Source: Chitinophagaceae bacterium (lineage in GTDB: Bacteria > Bacteroidota > Bacteroidia > Chitinophagales > Chitinophagaceae). Taken from it: a DNA stretch of 8,384 bases. This document shows positions 1 through 5,402 of the stretch, in pieces. Position numbers and translations under genes: made by a program. The stretch is from positions 1 through 8,384 of the forward strand of contig PLXD01000446.1 in assembly GCA_003151295.1 (NCBI GenBank), written 5' to 3'. How positions within the stretch are numbered: the first letter of the stretch is position 1; each line of letters opens with the position of its first letter. A model generated the notes under the pieces. The model made no database searches, was not told the DNA's origin, and saw only the letters and a program-made list of their open reading frames with translations.

Positions 1-609
1 CTTTTTGTCAACGATGTACTTGGGAATGCCGGGCAGTGCATAGTCCACCAACCCGGCGGCAGGGTATACTACCAAAGAAGTGCCTACTACTACAAAGATA
101 TCGGCGGCTCTTACAACAGGGACAGCAGCGCCGATCATCGGCACCGGTTCTTCAAACCAGACGATATGAGGGCGTAATTGGGCACCATCGGCGGCCAGTT
201 GCCCCAGGCTGATGTCGCCTCGTATAGGATAGACCAGCGATTCATCGGCTTCACTGCGCATTTTAAAGATTTCGCCGTGCAGGTGCAGTACACGCGTGCT
301 CCCTGCCCGCTCATGAAGATCATCGATATTCTGGGTGATAATATGCACTTCAAAATCCTTTTCCAGCGCTGCCAAACCAATATGAGCCGCATTGGGAACG
401 GCGCTGCCGACATCTCTCCGCCGCATATTATAAAAATCTAGCACCAGTTGGGGGTTTTTTCTCCAGGCCCTGGGCGTCGCCACTTCCGTCACTTCATACC
501 CTTCCCACAGGCCATCGCTGTCGCGAAAGGTCTTTAAGCCGCTCTCCGCACTGATACCCGCGCCCGTGAGCACTACCAGTTTTTTTTTTGCAGGTTTACT
601 ATCCGTCAT
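1..609 (-). CDS. cobB: SIR2-family NAD-dependent protein deacylase (CobB-like), C-terminus outside window
   Basis: The frame is open from ATG at 609 to the window edge, giving the first 203 residues. Family knowledge: sirtuins remove acyl groups from lysines using NAD+, in the cytoplasm. Visible motifs are the NAD-binding GAGIS at 16-20 followed by ESGLKTFRD (22-30), TQNIDDLH (92-99), the catalytic His in LHLHGE (H111), and GTS (176-178). Tyr60 and Arg63 form the Y-x-x-R pair of class III sirtuins, which fits succinyl/malonyl-lysine removal as well as deacetylation. Odd points: the small domain after H111 contains no cysteines, so the usual four-Cys zinc site is absent, and the substrate-binding FGE motif reads FEE (152-154). 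A run of ten A near codons 7-10 leaves the frame intact. The gene lies downstream of, and is separated by a terminator from, the low-GC operon. The family call is firm; the acyl preference is inference. Confidence 0.93.
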   Translation of the reverse strand, partial: MTDSKPAKKKLVVLTGAGISAESGLKTFRDSDGLWEGYEVTEVATPRAWRKNPQLVLDFYNMRRRDVGSAVPNAAHIGLAALEKDFEVHIITQNIDDLHERAGSTRVLHLHGEIFKMRSEADESLVYPIRGDISLGQLAADGAQLRPHIVWFEEPVPMIGAAVPVVRAADIFVVVGTSLVVYPAAGLVDYALPGIPKYIVDKK

Positions 610-649
610 GATCGAAAAATTGAAAGCAGTTGTACAAAAGACTATTACC

Positions 650-689
650 CGAAAATAAACAAAACCCTCCACATACAGGAGTGAAGGGT
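650..689 (-). terminator. Intrinsic terminator of the RIC/Rrf2 operon
   Basis: On the minus strand ACCCTTCAC (689-681) pairs with GTGGAGGGT (672-664). This makes a 9-bp stem with one U-G wobble and an 8-base loop. It is followed directly by the T-rich stretch TTTGTTTATTTTC. It lies about 100 bases past the Rrf2 stop and before the sirtuin start, so it should end the six-gene operon and make the sirtuin a separate transcription unit. Seen by eye; no folding energy was computed. Confidence 0.75.
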
Positions 690-705
690 CTGCTGATGAA
701 GCTTT

Positions 706-720
706 TTGATCGCCGATCAA
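706..720. repeat. Perfect 15-bp palindrome resembling an FNR box with one extra spacer base
   Basis: The sequence TTGATCGCCGATCAA has 7-bp arms around one central base. It resembles the CRP/FNR half-sites TTGAT and ATCAA, but the spacer is 5 bases where the FNR consensus has 4. It overlaps the stop codon of the possible 25-codon ORF and sits upstream of the terminator and the sirtuin. It could be an operator for the sirtuin, a transcript hairpin, or chance. Confidence 0.35.
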
Positions 721-794
721 GGGATTTGTTCAGAGAACTGTGCCTGAAAATAATATTTGGAATAATGTTCCTTTATATTGGAAAAAATAATCAT
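717..794 (-). CDS. Possible 25-residue ORF at the end of the operon
   Basis: The ATG (794-792) overlaps the Rrf2 stop TGA (793-791) as ATGA, the same coupling seen twice elsewhere in this operon. The frame runs 25 codons to TGA at 717-719, ending 28 bases before the terminator stem. The product is rich in Tyr, Phe and Gln, has no Cys and no membrane segment, and matches no family I recognise. It may be a real small protein, the worn C-terminus of an older gene, or an accidental frame. The coupling and position are its only support. Confidence 0.3.
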   Translation of the reverse strand: MIIFSNIKEHYSKYYFQAQFSEQIP

Positions 795-1222
795 CCCATC
801 AAATAAGCCAACCCATCGTTTACTGTTTCACATAAATCACTTACCTTCTTTTGTTGACACATTATTTTAAATTGATCCCTGATGATTTTATAATCGTTGT
901 GCAATGGGCAGGGGTGTGTGGCGGAACATTTGCTTAATCCAAGCCCACATTGATCAAAAACCTCGTTCCCATCAATGGCATCTATAATTCTAATAATTGC
1001 CTGGTTCTTTTGTTTTGCAGAGATATAAAATCCACCGGTAGGGCCTTTAGCACTATTAATCACTTCTTCTTTAACCAATGATTGCAGCATTTTACCAACA
1101 GTATGTTCACTGGCATTAATGAATTCCGCAATTTCTTTTATACTGGCTTTCTCTCCCAATTCAAATTTAGAAGCAAGATATATCACCGCTTTAATGGCTG
1201 TTTTGCAAGTAAGACTAAGCAT
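791..1222 (-). CDS. Rrf2-family Fe-S transcriptional regulator (NsrR/IscR-like)
   Basis: A 143-residue protein of normal Rrf2 length. Residues 1-65 form the winged helix-turn-helix, with the typical family start MLSLTCKTAIKAVIYLA, a recognition segment around 27-52 and the wing KGPTGGFYIS (59-68). The sensor loop holds Cys92, Cys99 and Cys105 followed by PLH (His108). That is close to the three-cysteine Fe-S ligand set of NsrR and IscR, with a C-x6-C-x5-C spacing. In those proteins NO or cluster loss changes DNA binding. Its start overlaps the stop of the MIP18 gene by one base (TAATG), so it is the last clear gene of the RIC operon and probably autoregulatory. The family is firm. NO sensing is inferred from the neighbours, because IscR-type or redox sensing would look much the same. 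Confidence 0.9.
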   Translation of the reverse strand: MLSLTCKTAIKAVIYLASKFELGEKASIKEIAEFINASEHTVGKMLQSLVKEEVINSAKGPTGGFYISAKQKNQAIIRIIDAIDGNEVFDQCGLGLSKCSATHPCPLHNDYKIIRDQFKIMCQQKKVSDLCETVNDGLAYLMG

Positions 1223-1551
1223 TATTGTTCGTTTAAAAATTCACGTCCTTCGGCTGAAATCATTTCATGGTTCCAGGGTGGATCAAAAGTTAATTCAATG
1301 ATTGTTTCGTATTCCGGGAAACTGTCTTTCAAGATTTCCTTCGCAGCATTTGTAATGGATTCTCCCATCGGACAGAATTGGGTTGTAAGTGTCATTGCAC
1401 AAAAAACCTTCCTTTCTGTTTCATCAAAATCTATTTGATAAATCAAGCCTAAGTCCACAATATTCAACCCTATTTCAGGGTCCATTACATTTTGCAGGGC
1501 TGCCAACGCCACCGTACATTTTATGTTGTTATTTGTAATTACATTCATCAT
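1222..1551 (-). CDS. MIP18/DUF59-family Fe-S cluster assembly factor (SufT/PaaD-like)
   Basis: A 109-residue single-domain protein, the usual size for this family. It shows the hallmark DPEIGLNIVDLGLIY (24-38), the strand MTLTTQFCPM (53-62) with the conserved Cys60, and the C-terminal signature FDPPWNHEMIS (89-99). Family members such as SufT, PaaD and the MIP18 proteins help mature Fe-S proteins in the cytoplasm. The start at 1551 overlaps the membrane-protein stop as ATGA; a second ATG follows at once, so the product could be one residue shorter. Placement between a membrane protein and an Fe-S regulator, in an operon headed by the Fe-S repair protein RIC, suggests a role in rebuilding clusters after damage. 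The family is firm; the specific target is unknown. Confidence 0.88.
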   Translation of the reverse strand: MMNVITNNNIKCTVALAALQNVMDPEIGLNIVDLGLIYQIDFDETERKVFCAMTLTTQFCPMGESITNAAKEILKDSFPEYETIIELTFDPPWNHEMISAEGREFLNEQ

Positions 1552-2840
1552 AAAGAAACAGGTTTATGCGTCAGCAATTTTATTACATTCCAGTTATACA
1601 ACAAAGAAGTGAGTAATAATAATGCAGCAGCAAATTGTAAAACAATTGTGGAATGGAGTAAAATGCCTGCTGTAAATAAAACAAACCCCATAATATAAAC
1701 AACGCTCATCCATTTAAATACAGTATTACTAAACAAGTCTTTTGGATTTGGCGTTTTGCCTTTTCCCGCTAAGTGATGATATACCTTATTCCATACAATA
1801 AAAGGTAAAGTATTAAAAGTCATGCCTAAAATGATGGCAGTAATCCATCCGAAAAAAATAATAAACCCATAAGTCATTATAAGGATGATATTTTCTTTTG
1901 GTGACAGTATCAGTAATGTTATAATAATGACAAGAAAAATTACCGGCAACAACATCATAAGCACTGACAGCAAAGAGACTTTCATCTGTTCATCCACTCT
2001 TTTGCGAATACGCTGCCGGTAGGACTTGACACAGAAATTACCAAATAATACAATGGCGACGGTTACAGCTAATAATGGGATATTCAACAATGCTTTGCTA
2101 TCTGCATATAAAAAGATAAAGACGAATGCCAGCAACCCTCCATTTATCAGTCCATAAATCCACCAGAGTTGCCGGATGTTGTTGTACTTGGAAATCAGAA
2201 ACATGGGTATCAGCCGGGAACCAACTCCCATGACCAGTAATAAAAACCAACCAACAATACCAATATGTGCATGCAACGGAAGATAATCCAGTGAACCTTT
2301 AGGCAGTAAAGGATAAGTAAAGTTGTACAGCAGCAGCAGCCCAACAGTGGCGGCAGCCAATAACCATAATGCAGCCGTAAAAATAAAAAAAGCATGTACA
2401 TTCCCCTGTTTGCTTTTTGCCATACTTACCGCAAGGTTAATGAGATAAGTGATGATGGCTAAGATTATTAATATGCCGCCACACTGGGTATGCAAGCCTA
2501 TATCAAAAACATAAAACCCGTAGACTAATAAAGGGATACCAACTGCAGCCAATGTGAAGGAAGCATAGGCCAGTTTATTACTGTACAATTTACCTTCAAT
2601 CAATACGGGAACCAATTGATGGCTTGCACCAAGGATCATCATAGTGCCCCATCCAAGCGCCATGATATGGGTGATGGCTAACGTATGCGGATGGAAATAA
2701 TGTTTTGTAAAATCACCTGCCGATAAAAATAAAAAAGTGGAAGCCACCAGAAATGCAACAGCAGCATACCCGTAAAATGGCAGTACTGCTTTCCAGGAAG
2801 TAGTTTTAGTTGTTTCTGTATTTCCGGTTGTTGCAAACAT
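1548..2840 (-). CDS. 12-helix membrane protein, heme-copper oxidase subunit I-like / NnrS-like
   Basis: A 430-residue hydrophobic protein with about twelve membrane segments (near 17-40, 56-80, 90-112, 119-140, 150-172, 188-214, 225-246, 250-270, 287-312, 318-348, 375-396, 399-416). The motif G-W-x6-G-x6-P recurs at 63-78, 197-212 and 331-346, exactly 134 residues apart. The first two copies have a His five residues before the Gly (H58, H192); the third has Phe326. This matches the pseudo-threefold plan of heme-copper oxidase subunit I, whose helices II, VI and X carry metal ligands, but helix X has no His here. Other His are 47, 50, 52, 74, 190, 355 and 356. Databases may label such proteins oxidase or NO reductase; an NnrS-like role in NO tolerance is equally plausible. 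It starts one base after the DUF2249 gene ends. The membrane topology is firm; the function is inference. Confidence 0.8.
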   Translation of the reverse strand: MFATTGNTETTKTTSWKAVLPFYGYAAVAFLVASTFLFLSAGDFTKHYFHPHTLAITHIMALGWGTMMILGASHQLVPVLIEGKLYSNKLAYASFTLAAVGIPLLVYGFYVFDIGLHTQCGGILIILAIITYLINLAVSMAKSKQGNVHAFFIFTAALWLLAAATVGLLLLYNFTYPLLPKGSLDYLPLHAHIGIVGWFLLLVMGVGSRLIPMFLISKYNNIRQLWWIYGLINGGLLAFVFIFLYADSKALLNIPLLAVTVAIVLFGNFCVKSYRQRIRKRVDEQMKVSLLSVLMMLLPVIFLVIIITLLILSPKENIILIMTYGFIIFFGWITAIILGMTFNTLPFIVWNKVYHHLAGKGKTPNPKDLFSNTVFKWMSVVYIMGFVLFTAGILLHSTIVLQFAAALLLLTSLLYNWNVIKLLTHKPVSL

Positions 2841-2841
2841 G

Positions 2842-3657
2842 TCAGTTCTTATAAATCAACAGATGTACTTCTGCATCACTGATCTCTTTGATACGGTAGC
2901 TGAACTGCTGTTCCTCCAGTTCGGGTAATAAGAAAACAGGAATACGTTTATGATAAACAAACAGGGCTTTATCTTTCGGTAATGTTTTCAATGCTTCCAG
3001 TATAATGTGCATGGGTAAAGGCATTCCCAATTCTCTGACGTCTACAGATTCAAGCTTACCGTTAAAACGATTCAATATTTTGTCCCAGCCTTTTGAGTAA
3101 TCAGTTTCTTTATTTTCAGCTACCAAAGTTTTATCAATCTTTTTATAAAAATAAGTATTCACCAGTTCATCACTAATAGTTTCAGCATAGGATTCAAAAC
3201 CCTGCTTGCCGAGCAGGTGCATTAATGGTGTGGGTTCAAAACTATTGATGATTTTAAGTACACAACCTGTTTCCATGGCCTTCACTTTTTGTACAATAAT
3301 GTCAAGCGGATCTTTACCTGTTTCAATAACCGGGCGTACATCCAACTCAATAATTTTATCAGCAGATATATTTTTCATGAATCCAGGAATAGGTTTATTT
3401 TCATTATCCATTTCCATTGCAACTGCTGCTTTGTCAATTTCAAAACCCAATGGCTGCAACTTGTTGAAAAAATCATCCACACTGCAACCACCGAGTTTTG
3501 AGGCCATAGCAATACTGGTTCTTGCAGCTATCACTTTTCGTAATATTGGATTTCTCAATTTTGTGAATTTTGGCGATATACTTACAATAGTTTCAAGCGC
3601 ATCGGGATGCTGCTTTAGCAATGTGGCAATTTTTGTATTTGCGTTGATAGTCATCAT
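2842..3657 (-). CDS. DUF1858-DUF2249-DUF2249 protein
   Basis: A 271-residue soluble protein with three recognisable parts. Residues 3-72 are a DUF1858 domain (start INANTKIATLLKQHPDA, then ARTSIAMASKLGG at 45-57). Residues about 102-160 form one DUF2249 domain (IELDVRPV, with P-x-P-L-x-x-L-L-G at 142-150). Residues about 202-270 form a second (SVDVREL at 204-210). DUF2249 domains recur in nitrosative-stress and denitrification clusters, but no biochemical activity is established that I know of. The LDVR...P layout resembles TusA/SirA proteins, although the TusA cysteine is missing; that comparison is my inference. The start is a double ATG, and the first is used here. It follows the hemerythrin gene by 36 bases, the largest gap in the operon, and is separated from the membrane-protein gene by one base. 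The domains are recognised with good confidence; the role is unknown. Confidence 0.82.
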   Translation of the reverse strand: MMTINANTKIATLLKQHPDALETIVSISPKFTKLRNPILRKVIAARTSIAMASKLGGCSVDDFFNKLQPLGFEIDKAAVAMEMDNENKPIPGFMKNISADKIIELDVRPVIETGKDPLDIIVQKVKAMETGCVLKIINSFEPTPLMHLLGKQGFESYAETISDELVNTYFYKKIDKTLVAENKETDYSKGWDKILNRFNGKLESVDVRELGMPLPMHIILEALKTLPKDKALFVYHKRIPVFLLPELEEQQFSYRIKEISDAEVHLLIYKN

Positions 3658-3693
3658 TTTTAAAAGTATTGGAGAAACAGGTTGATTTGCTTT

Positions 3694-4179
3694 TCAATTT
3701 CCCTCCCAGAAAACGTCTTCCCATTTTTCATCAATTTCTTTACTGCTATTTGAAAAACGTTTTTCTATTAATTCTAAATCATCTGCCGCAATATTGTTTT
3801 GCAGGTGATTGAATAATTCCCGTTCTTCAAAACGGATGTGTTTTTCCAATTCATCCGCCAGTTGATTGAGCAGGACCGCATCGTCTTTCTTTTTTTCAAC
3901 AGCAGCTATCAGCTTGTATATAGCCTGATGATCTGCTTCTGCCTGTTTTCTTAACACATCATCAACCGGTAGTTTGTTAAATAGCAATTGTTCTTCTTCT
4001 TTAAAATGTTTTTCAAGGTCTTCCTTAAAAAAGAAAATTACATAATTGCTAATCCGTTCAGGATTGACAGCTTTATTCAGGCCTTGCCTAATTTTCCAAA
4101 CCAGCAATAATCCAAAATGATGGTCTTTGGAAAATGAGACAATAGCCTTGTGCCGTTTTATGGGAGCTTGATTTTTCAT
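3694..4179 (-). CDS. Hemerythrin-like domain protein
   Basis: A 161-residue four-helix protein. Likely di-iron ligands are H20 or H21 (KDHHFGLLL), H58 and E62 (HFKEE), H84 (ADHQAI), and H114 and E118 (HIRFEE). These fit the H...H-x3-E...H...H-x3-E pattern of bacterial hemerythrins. Such proteins bind O2 or NO, or store and deliver iron in the cytoplasm. The start overlaps the ric stop as ATGA, so it is translationally coupled to another di-iron hemerythrin-fold protein. Unlike RIC it has no ScdA N-terminal domain. The C-terminal tail (about 140-161) is acidic and has two tryptophans. The fold is firm; whether it supplies iron to RIC, scavenges NO or senses oxygen cannot be told from sequence. 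Confidence 0.9.
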   Translation of the reverse strand: MKNQAPIKRHKAIVSFSKDHHFGLLLVWKIRQGLNKAVNPERISNYVIFFFKEDLEKHFKEEEQLLFNKLPVDDVLRKQAEADHQAIYKLIAAVEKKKDDAVLLNQLADELEKHIRFEERELFNHLQNNIAADDLELIEKRFSNSSKEIDEKWEDVFWEGN

Positions 4180-5135
4180 TTGCTTAATTGTTTTTCTATC
4201 TCAATTGCTTTAGGAAACAGGATATTATTTTCCAAATGAATGTGCAAATGCAGGTCTTCTTCAAATTCATCCAGCATCCGGTACAATAAACTGTAACTGG
4301 CACAGGCATCTTCGGGTAATAAATAATTTTGTGAAAGCTGCCTGATCTCTTCCAGGTTTTTTCCAACCAGTTCATGCTCCATTTCCATCATATTGATTGG
4401 GTTTTGCACCGTTCCGAAATGAGCAGCCTGTAATGGCTGCGTATTATCTTTTGCTGCAACCAATGCTTTAATATAAGGGAACAATATCTTTTCTTCCTTA
4501 ACTAAGTGTCCTGTTAACTCTGCATTTACTTCACCTACCAATTGATTGATACGTAATAATTCAGGATGCTGTTTACCATGCACCTTCATTACTTTTTCAG
4601 CATAAGCAGTGATATCCGGCAAGGTTTTTCTTACATAACTGTGATGCGTATTTACGATATAGTCAGCTAAAAAATCCAGGCTCCAGTCACCATAAGGTAT
4701 CGGCCGGGAGGATGGCATTTTATCAGCCTGTTGAAGCTCCTGCTCAACTTTGGTAACATCCAATCCTTTTTCTGCACAGGCTTCCTTTACGGTTTTCTTT
4801 CCGCCACAACAAAAATCCAATCCATACTTTTTAAATACCTGTGCCTTGCGCAAATCTTTGGCGGCAATTTGCCCCAGGGTTTCGTCATTTTCCCCGCTAA
4901 TACGTTTTGTTATTTTAACTATCCACCATTCTGGCCCCTGCTCCTGGTATTCCCAGATGAATATGTTTCCTCTTTCACCAAGTAACTGGTAATAAAGTGG
5001 TTTAGGATCATGATCGTTGTGAATGGTTAAACTCTCCCCTTCTGTCAGTTCATCAAAACGCACAAAAATGGTTGGGTGCTTTTGCCTTGGTTCCAGCAAG
5101 GTTACATTGAGGATATTTTCTACTGTTGTTTTCAT
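4176..5135 (-). CDS. ric: Iron-sulfur cluster repair di-iron protein (RIC/ScdA/YtfE) with N-terminal DUF2249
   Basis: A 319-residue fusion, longer than the roughly 220 residues of E. coli YtfE. Residues 1-80 are a DUF2249 domain with the motif NDHDPKPLYYQL (40-51) and GPEWWIVKIT (67-76). Residues about 84-140 are the ScdA N-terminal domain with its signature YGLDFCCGGKKT (104-115; Cys109, Cys110). Residues about 150-315 are the hemerythrin-like di-iron domain: H164/H165, H210 and E214 (H-x3-E), H254, H298 and E302 (H-x3-E). RIC proteins restore Fe-S clusters damaged by NO or peroxide, apparently as iron donors, and may also reduce NO. It is the first gene after the promoter at 5164-5171, so it leads the operon. 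The leader is AT-rich with no clear Shine-Dalgarno, as usual in Bacteroidota. High confidence in the family. Confidence 0.95.
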   Translation of the reverse strand: MKTTVENILNVTLLEPRQKHPTIFVRFDELTEGESLTIHNDHDPKPLYYQLLGERGNIFIWEYQEQGPEWWIVKITKRISGENDETLGQIAAKDLRKAQVFKKYGLDFCCGGKKTVKEACAEKGLDVTKVEQELQQADKMPSSRPIPYGDWSLDFLADYIVNTHHSYVRKTLPDITAYAEKVMKVHGKQHPELLRINQLVGEVNAELTGHLVKEEKILFPYIKALVAAKDNTQPLQAAHFGTVQNPINMMEMEHELVGKNLEEIRQLSQNYLLPEDACASYSLLYRMLDEFEEDLHLHIHLENNILFPKAIEIEKQLSK

Positions 5136-5163
5136 ATACTAATTTTTAAATAAATTGATAAAG

Positions 5164-5171
5164 CAAAGGTA
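5164..5171 (-). promoter_or_regulatory. Bacteroidota-type -7 promoter element for the ric operon
   Basis: Read on the minus strand, 5171-5164 is TACCTTTG, an exact match to the TAnnTTTG -7 consensus of Bacteroidota. It lies 28 bases before the ric ATG, so transcription would begin near 5157-5160 and leave a leader of about 22-25 bases. At the expected -33 position there is only a T-rich run (TTTT) inside the dyad at 5187-5208, not a clean TTTG. That would suit a regulated promoter. The match was seen by eye; no start site has been mapped. Confidence 0.55.
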
Positions 5172-5186
5172 CAACCTTATTATTAG

Positions 5187-5208
5187 TAAAAGTATTTATT
5201 TACTTTTA
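5187..5208. promoter_or_regulatory. Candidate operator: 22-bp dyad upstream of ric
   Basis: TAAAAGTA (5187-5194), six bases, then TACTTTTA (5201-5208) form a perfect inverted repeat with 8-bp arms. It lies at about -28 to -49 from the inferred start site and so covers the -33 region, the expected place for a repressor or activator. A second short dyad, TGTAACTTTACA, follows at 5214-5225. The operon encodes an Rrf2 regulator, which makes autoregulation through this site a reasonable guess. The region is very AT-rich, so a chance palindrome is possible. Confidence 0.4.
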
Positions 5209-5381
5209 TTATTTGTAACTTTACATTTTCCTGACAATCCGGTTTATTGGATGCCAATAACTGTCCTGACTCGAGCAGGGAATGAACCGTTTTACCGGTA
5301 AAGAGGATGGATTTATCCGGAGCGAGCTGCGTTAATGCCTCATCAAATTGGCCGACCGGGACTTTTATCACTATTCTATTT

Positions 5382-5402
5382 TCAATCTTATAGGAAGATT
5401 GA
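5382..5402. repeat. Inverted repeat with 8-bp arms inside the DUF4349 remnant
   Basis: TCAATCTT (5382-5389) and AAGATTGA (5395-5402) are perfect complements around a 5-base loop. Neither strand has a T-run after the stem, so it is not a standard terminator. It may still form a hairpin about 110 bases past the hydrolase stop and could protect or end that transcript. It overlaps codons of the DUF4349 remnant, so it may be incidental. Confidence 0.3.

Larger units (their letters stand above)
740..5225. other. Low-GC block holding the RIC/Rrf2 operon, probable acquired segment
   Basis: Hand counts of single 60-base lines give about 33% (1081-1140), 35% (2701-2760) and 40% (4321-4380) here. In the flanks the counts are 55% (1-60), 60% (6541-6600) and 50% (7141-7200). 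The change falls near 740 on the left and 5225 on the right. The right edge coincides with the broken end of the DUF4349 fragment. No integrase, transposase, tRNA or convincing flanking repeat is visible, so the mechanism of entry is unknown. The borders are approximate. Confidence 0.5.

Noticed and set aside
135..413. A 92-codon minus-strand frame at the left edge.
   Set aside because: The correct frame is the sirtuin, open from 609 to the window edge with all family motifs; this one is an alternative frame on the same strand.
580..589. A run of ten A (minus strand) near the sirtuin start as a possible frameshift.
   Set aside because: Translation through the run keeps the frame into the canonical LVVLTGAGIS motif. 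It is slippage-prone but intact here.
610..660. A sirtuin promoter in TAGTCTTTTG near 630-640.
   Set aside because: It has three bases between TA and TTTTG and no well-spaced -33 TTTG, so the match to the Bacteroidota consensus is too weak to annotate.
1548..2840. Calling the membrane protein a nitric oxide reductase (NorB) or cytochrome oxidase.
   Set aside because: Helix X has no histidine and no H-P-E-V-Y or similar helix VI motif is present, so the catalytic heme/metal ligands cannot be placed.
3206..3685. A 159-codon plus-strand open frame with hydrophobic stretches.
   Set aside because: It lies antisense to the DUF1858/DUF2249 gene, whose domains are recognisable. The hydrophobicity is a by-product of the complement strand.
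743..5238. Near-matching 9-mers CCTGAAAAT (743-751) and CCTGACAAT (5230-5238) at the two borders of the low-GC block as an insertion duplication.
   Set aside because: Nine bases with one mismatch is within chance expectation in AT-rich DNA, and no mobile-element gene is present.
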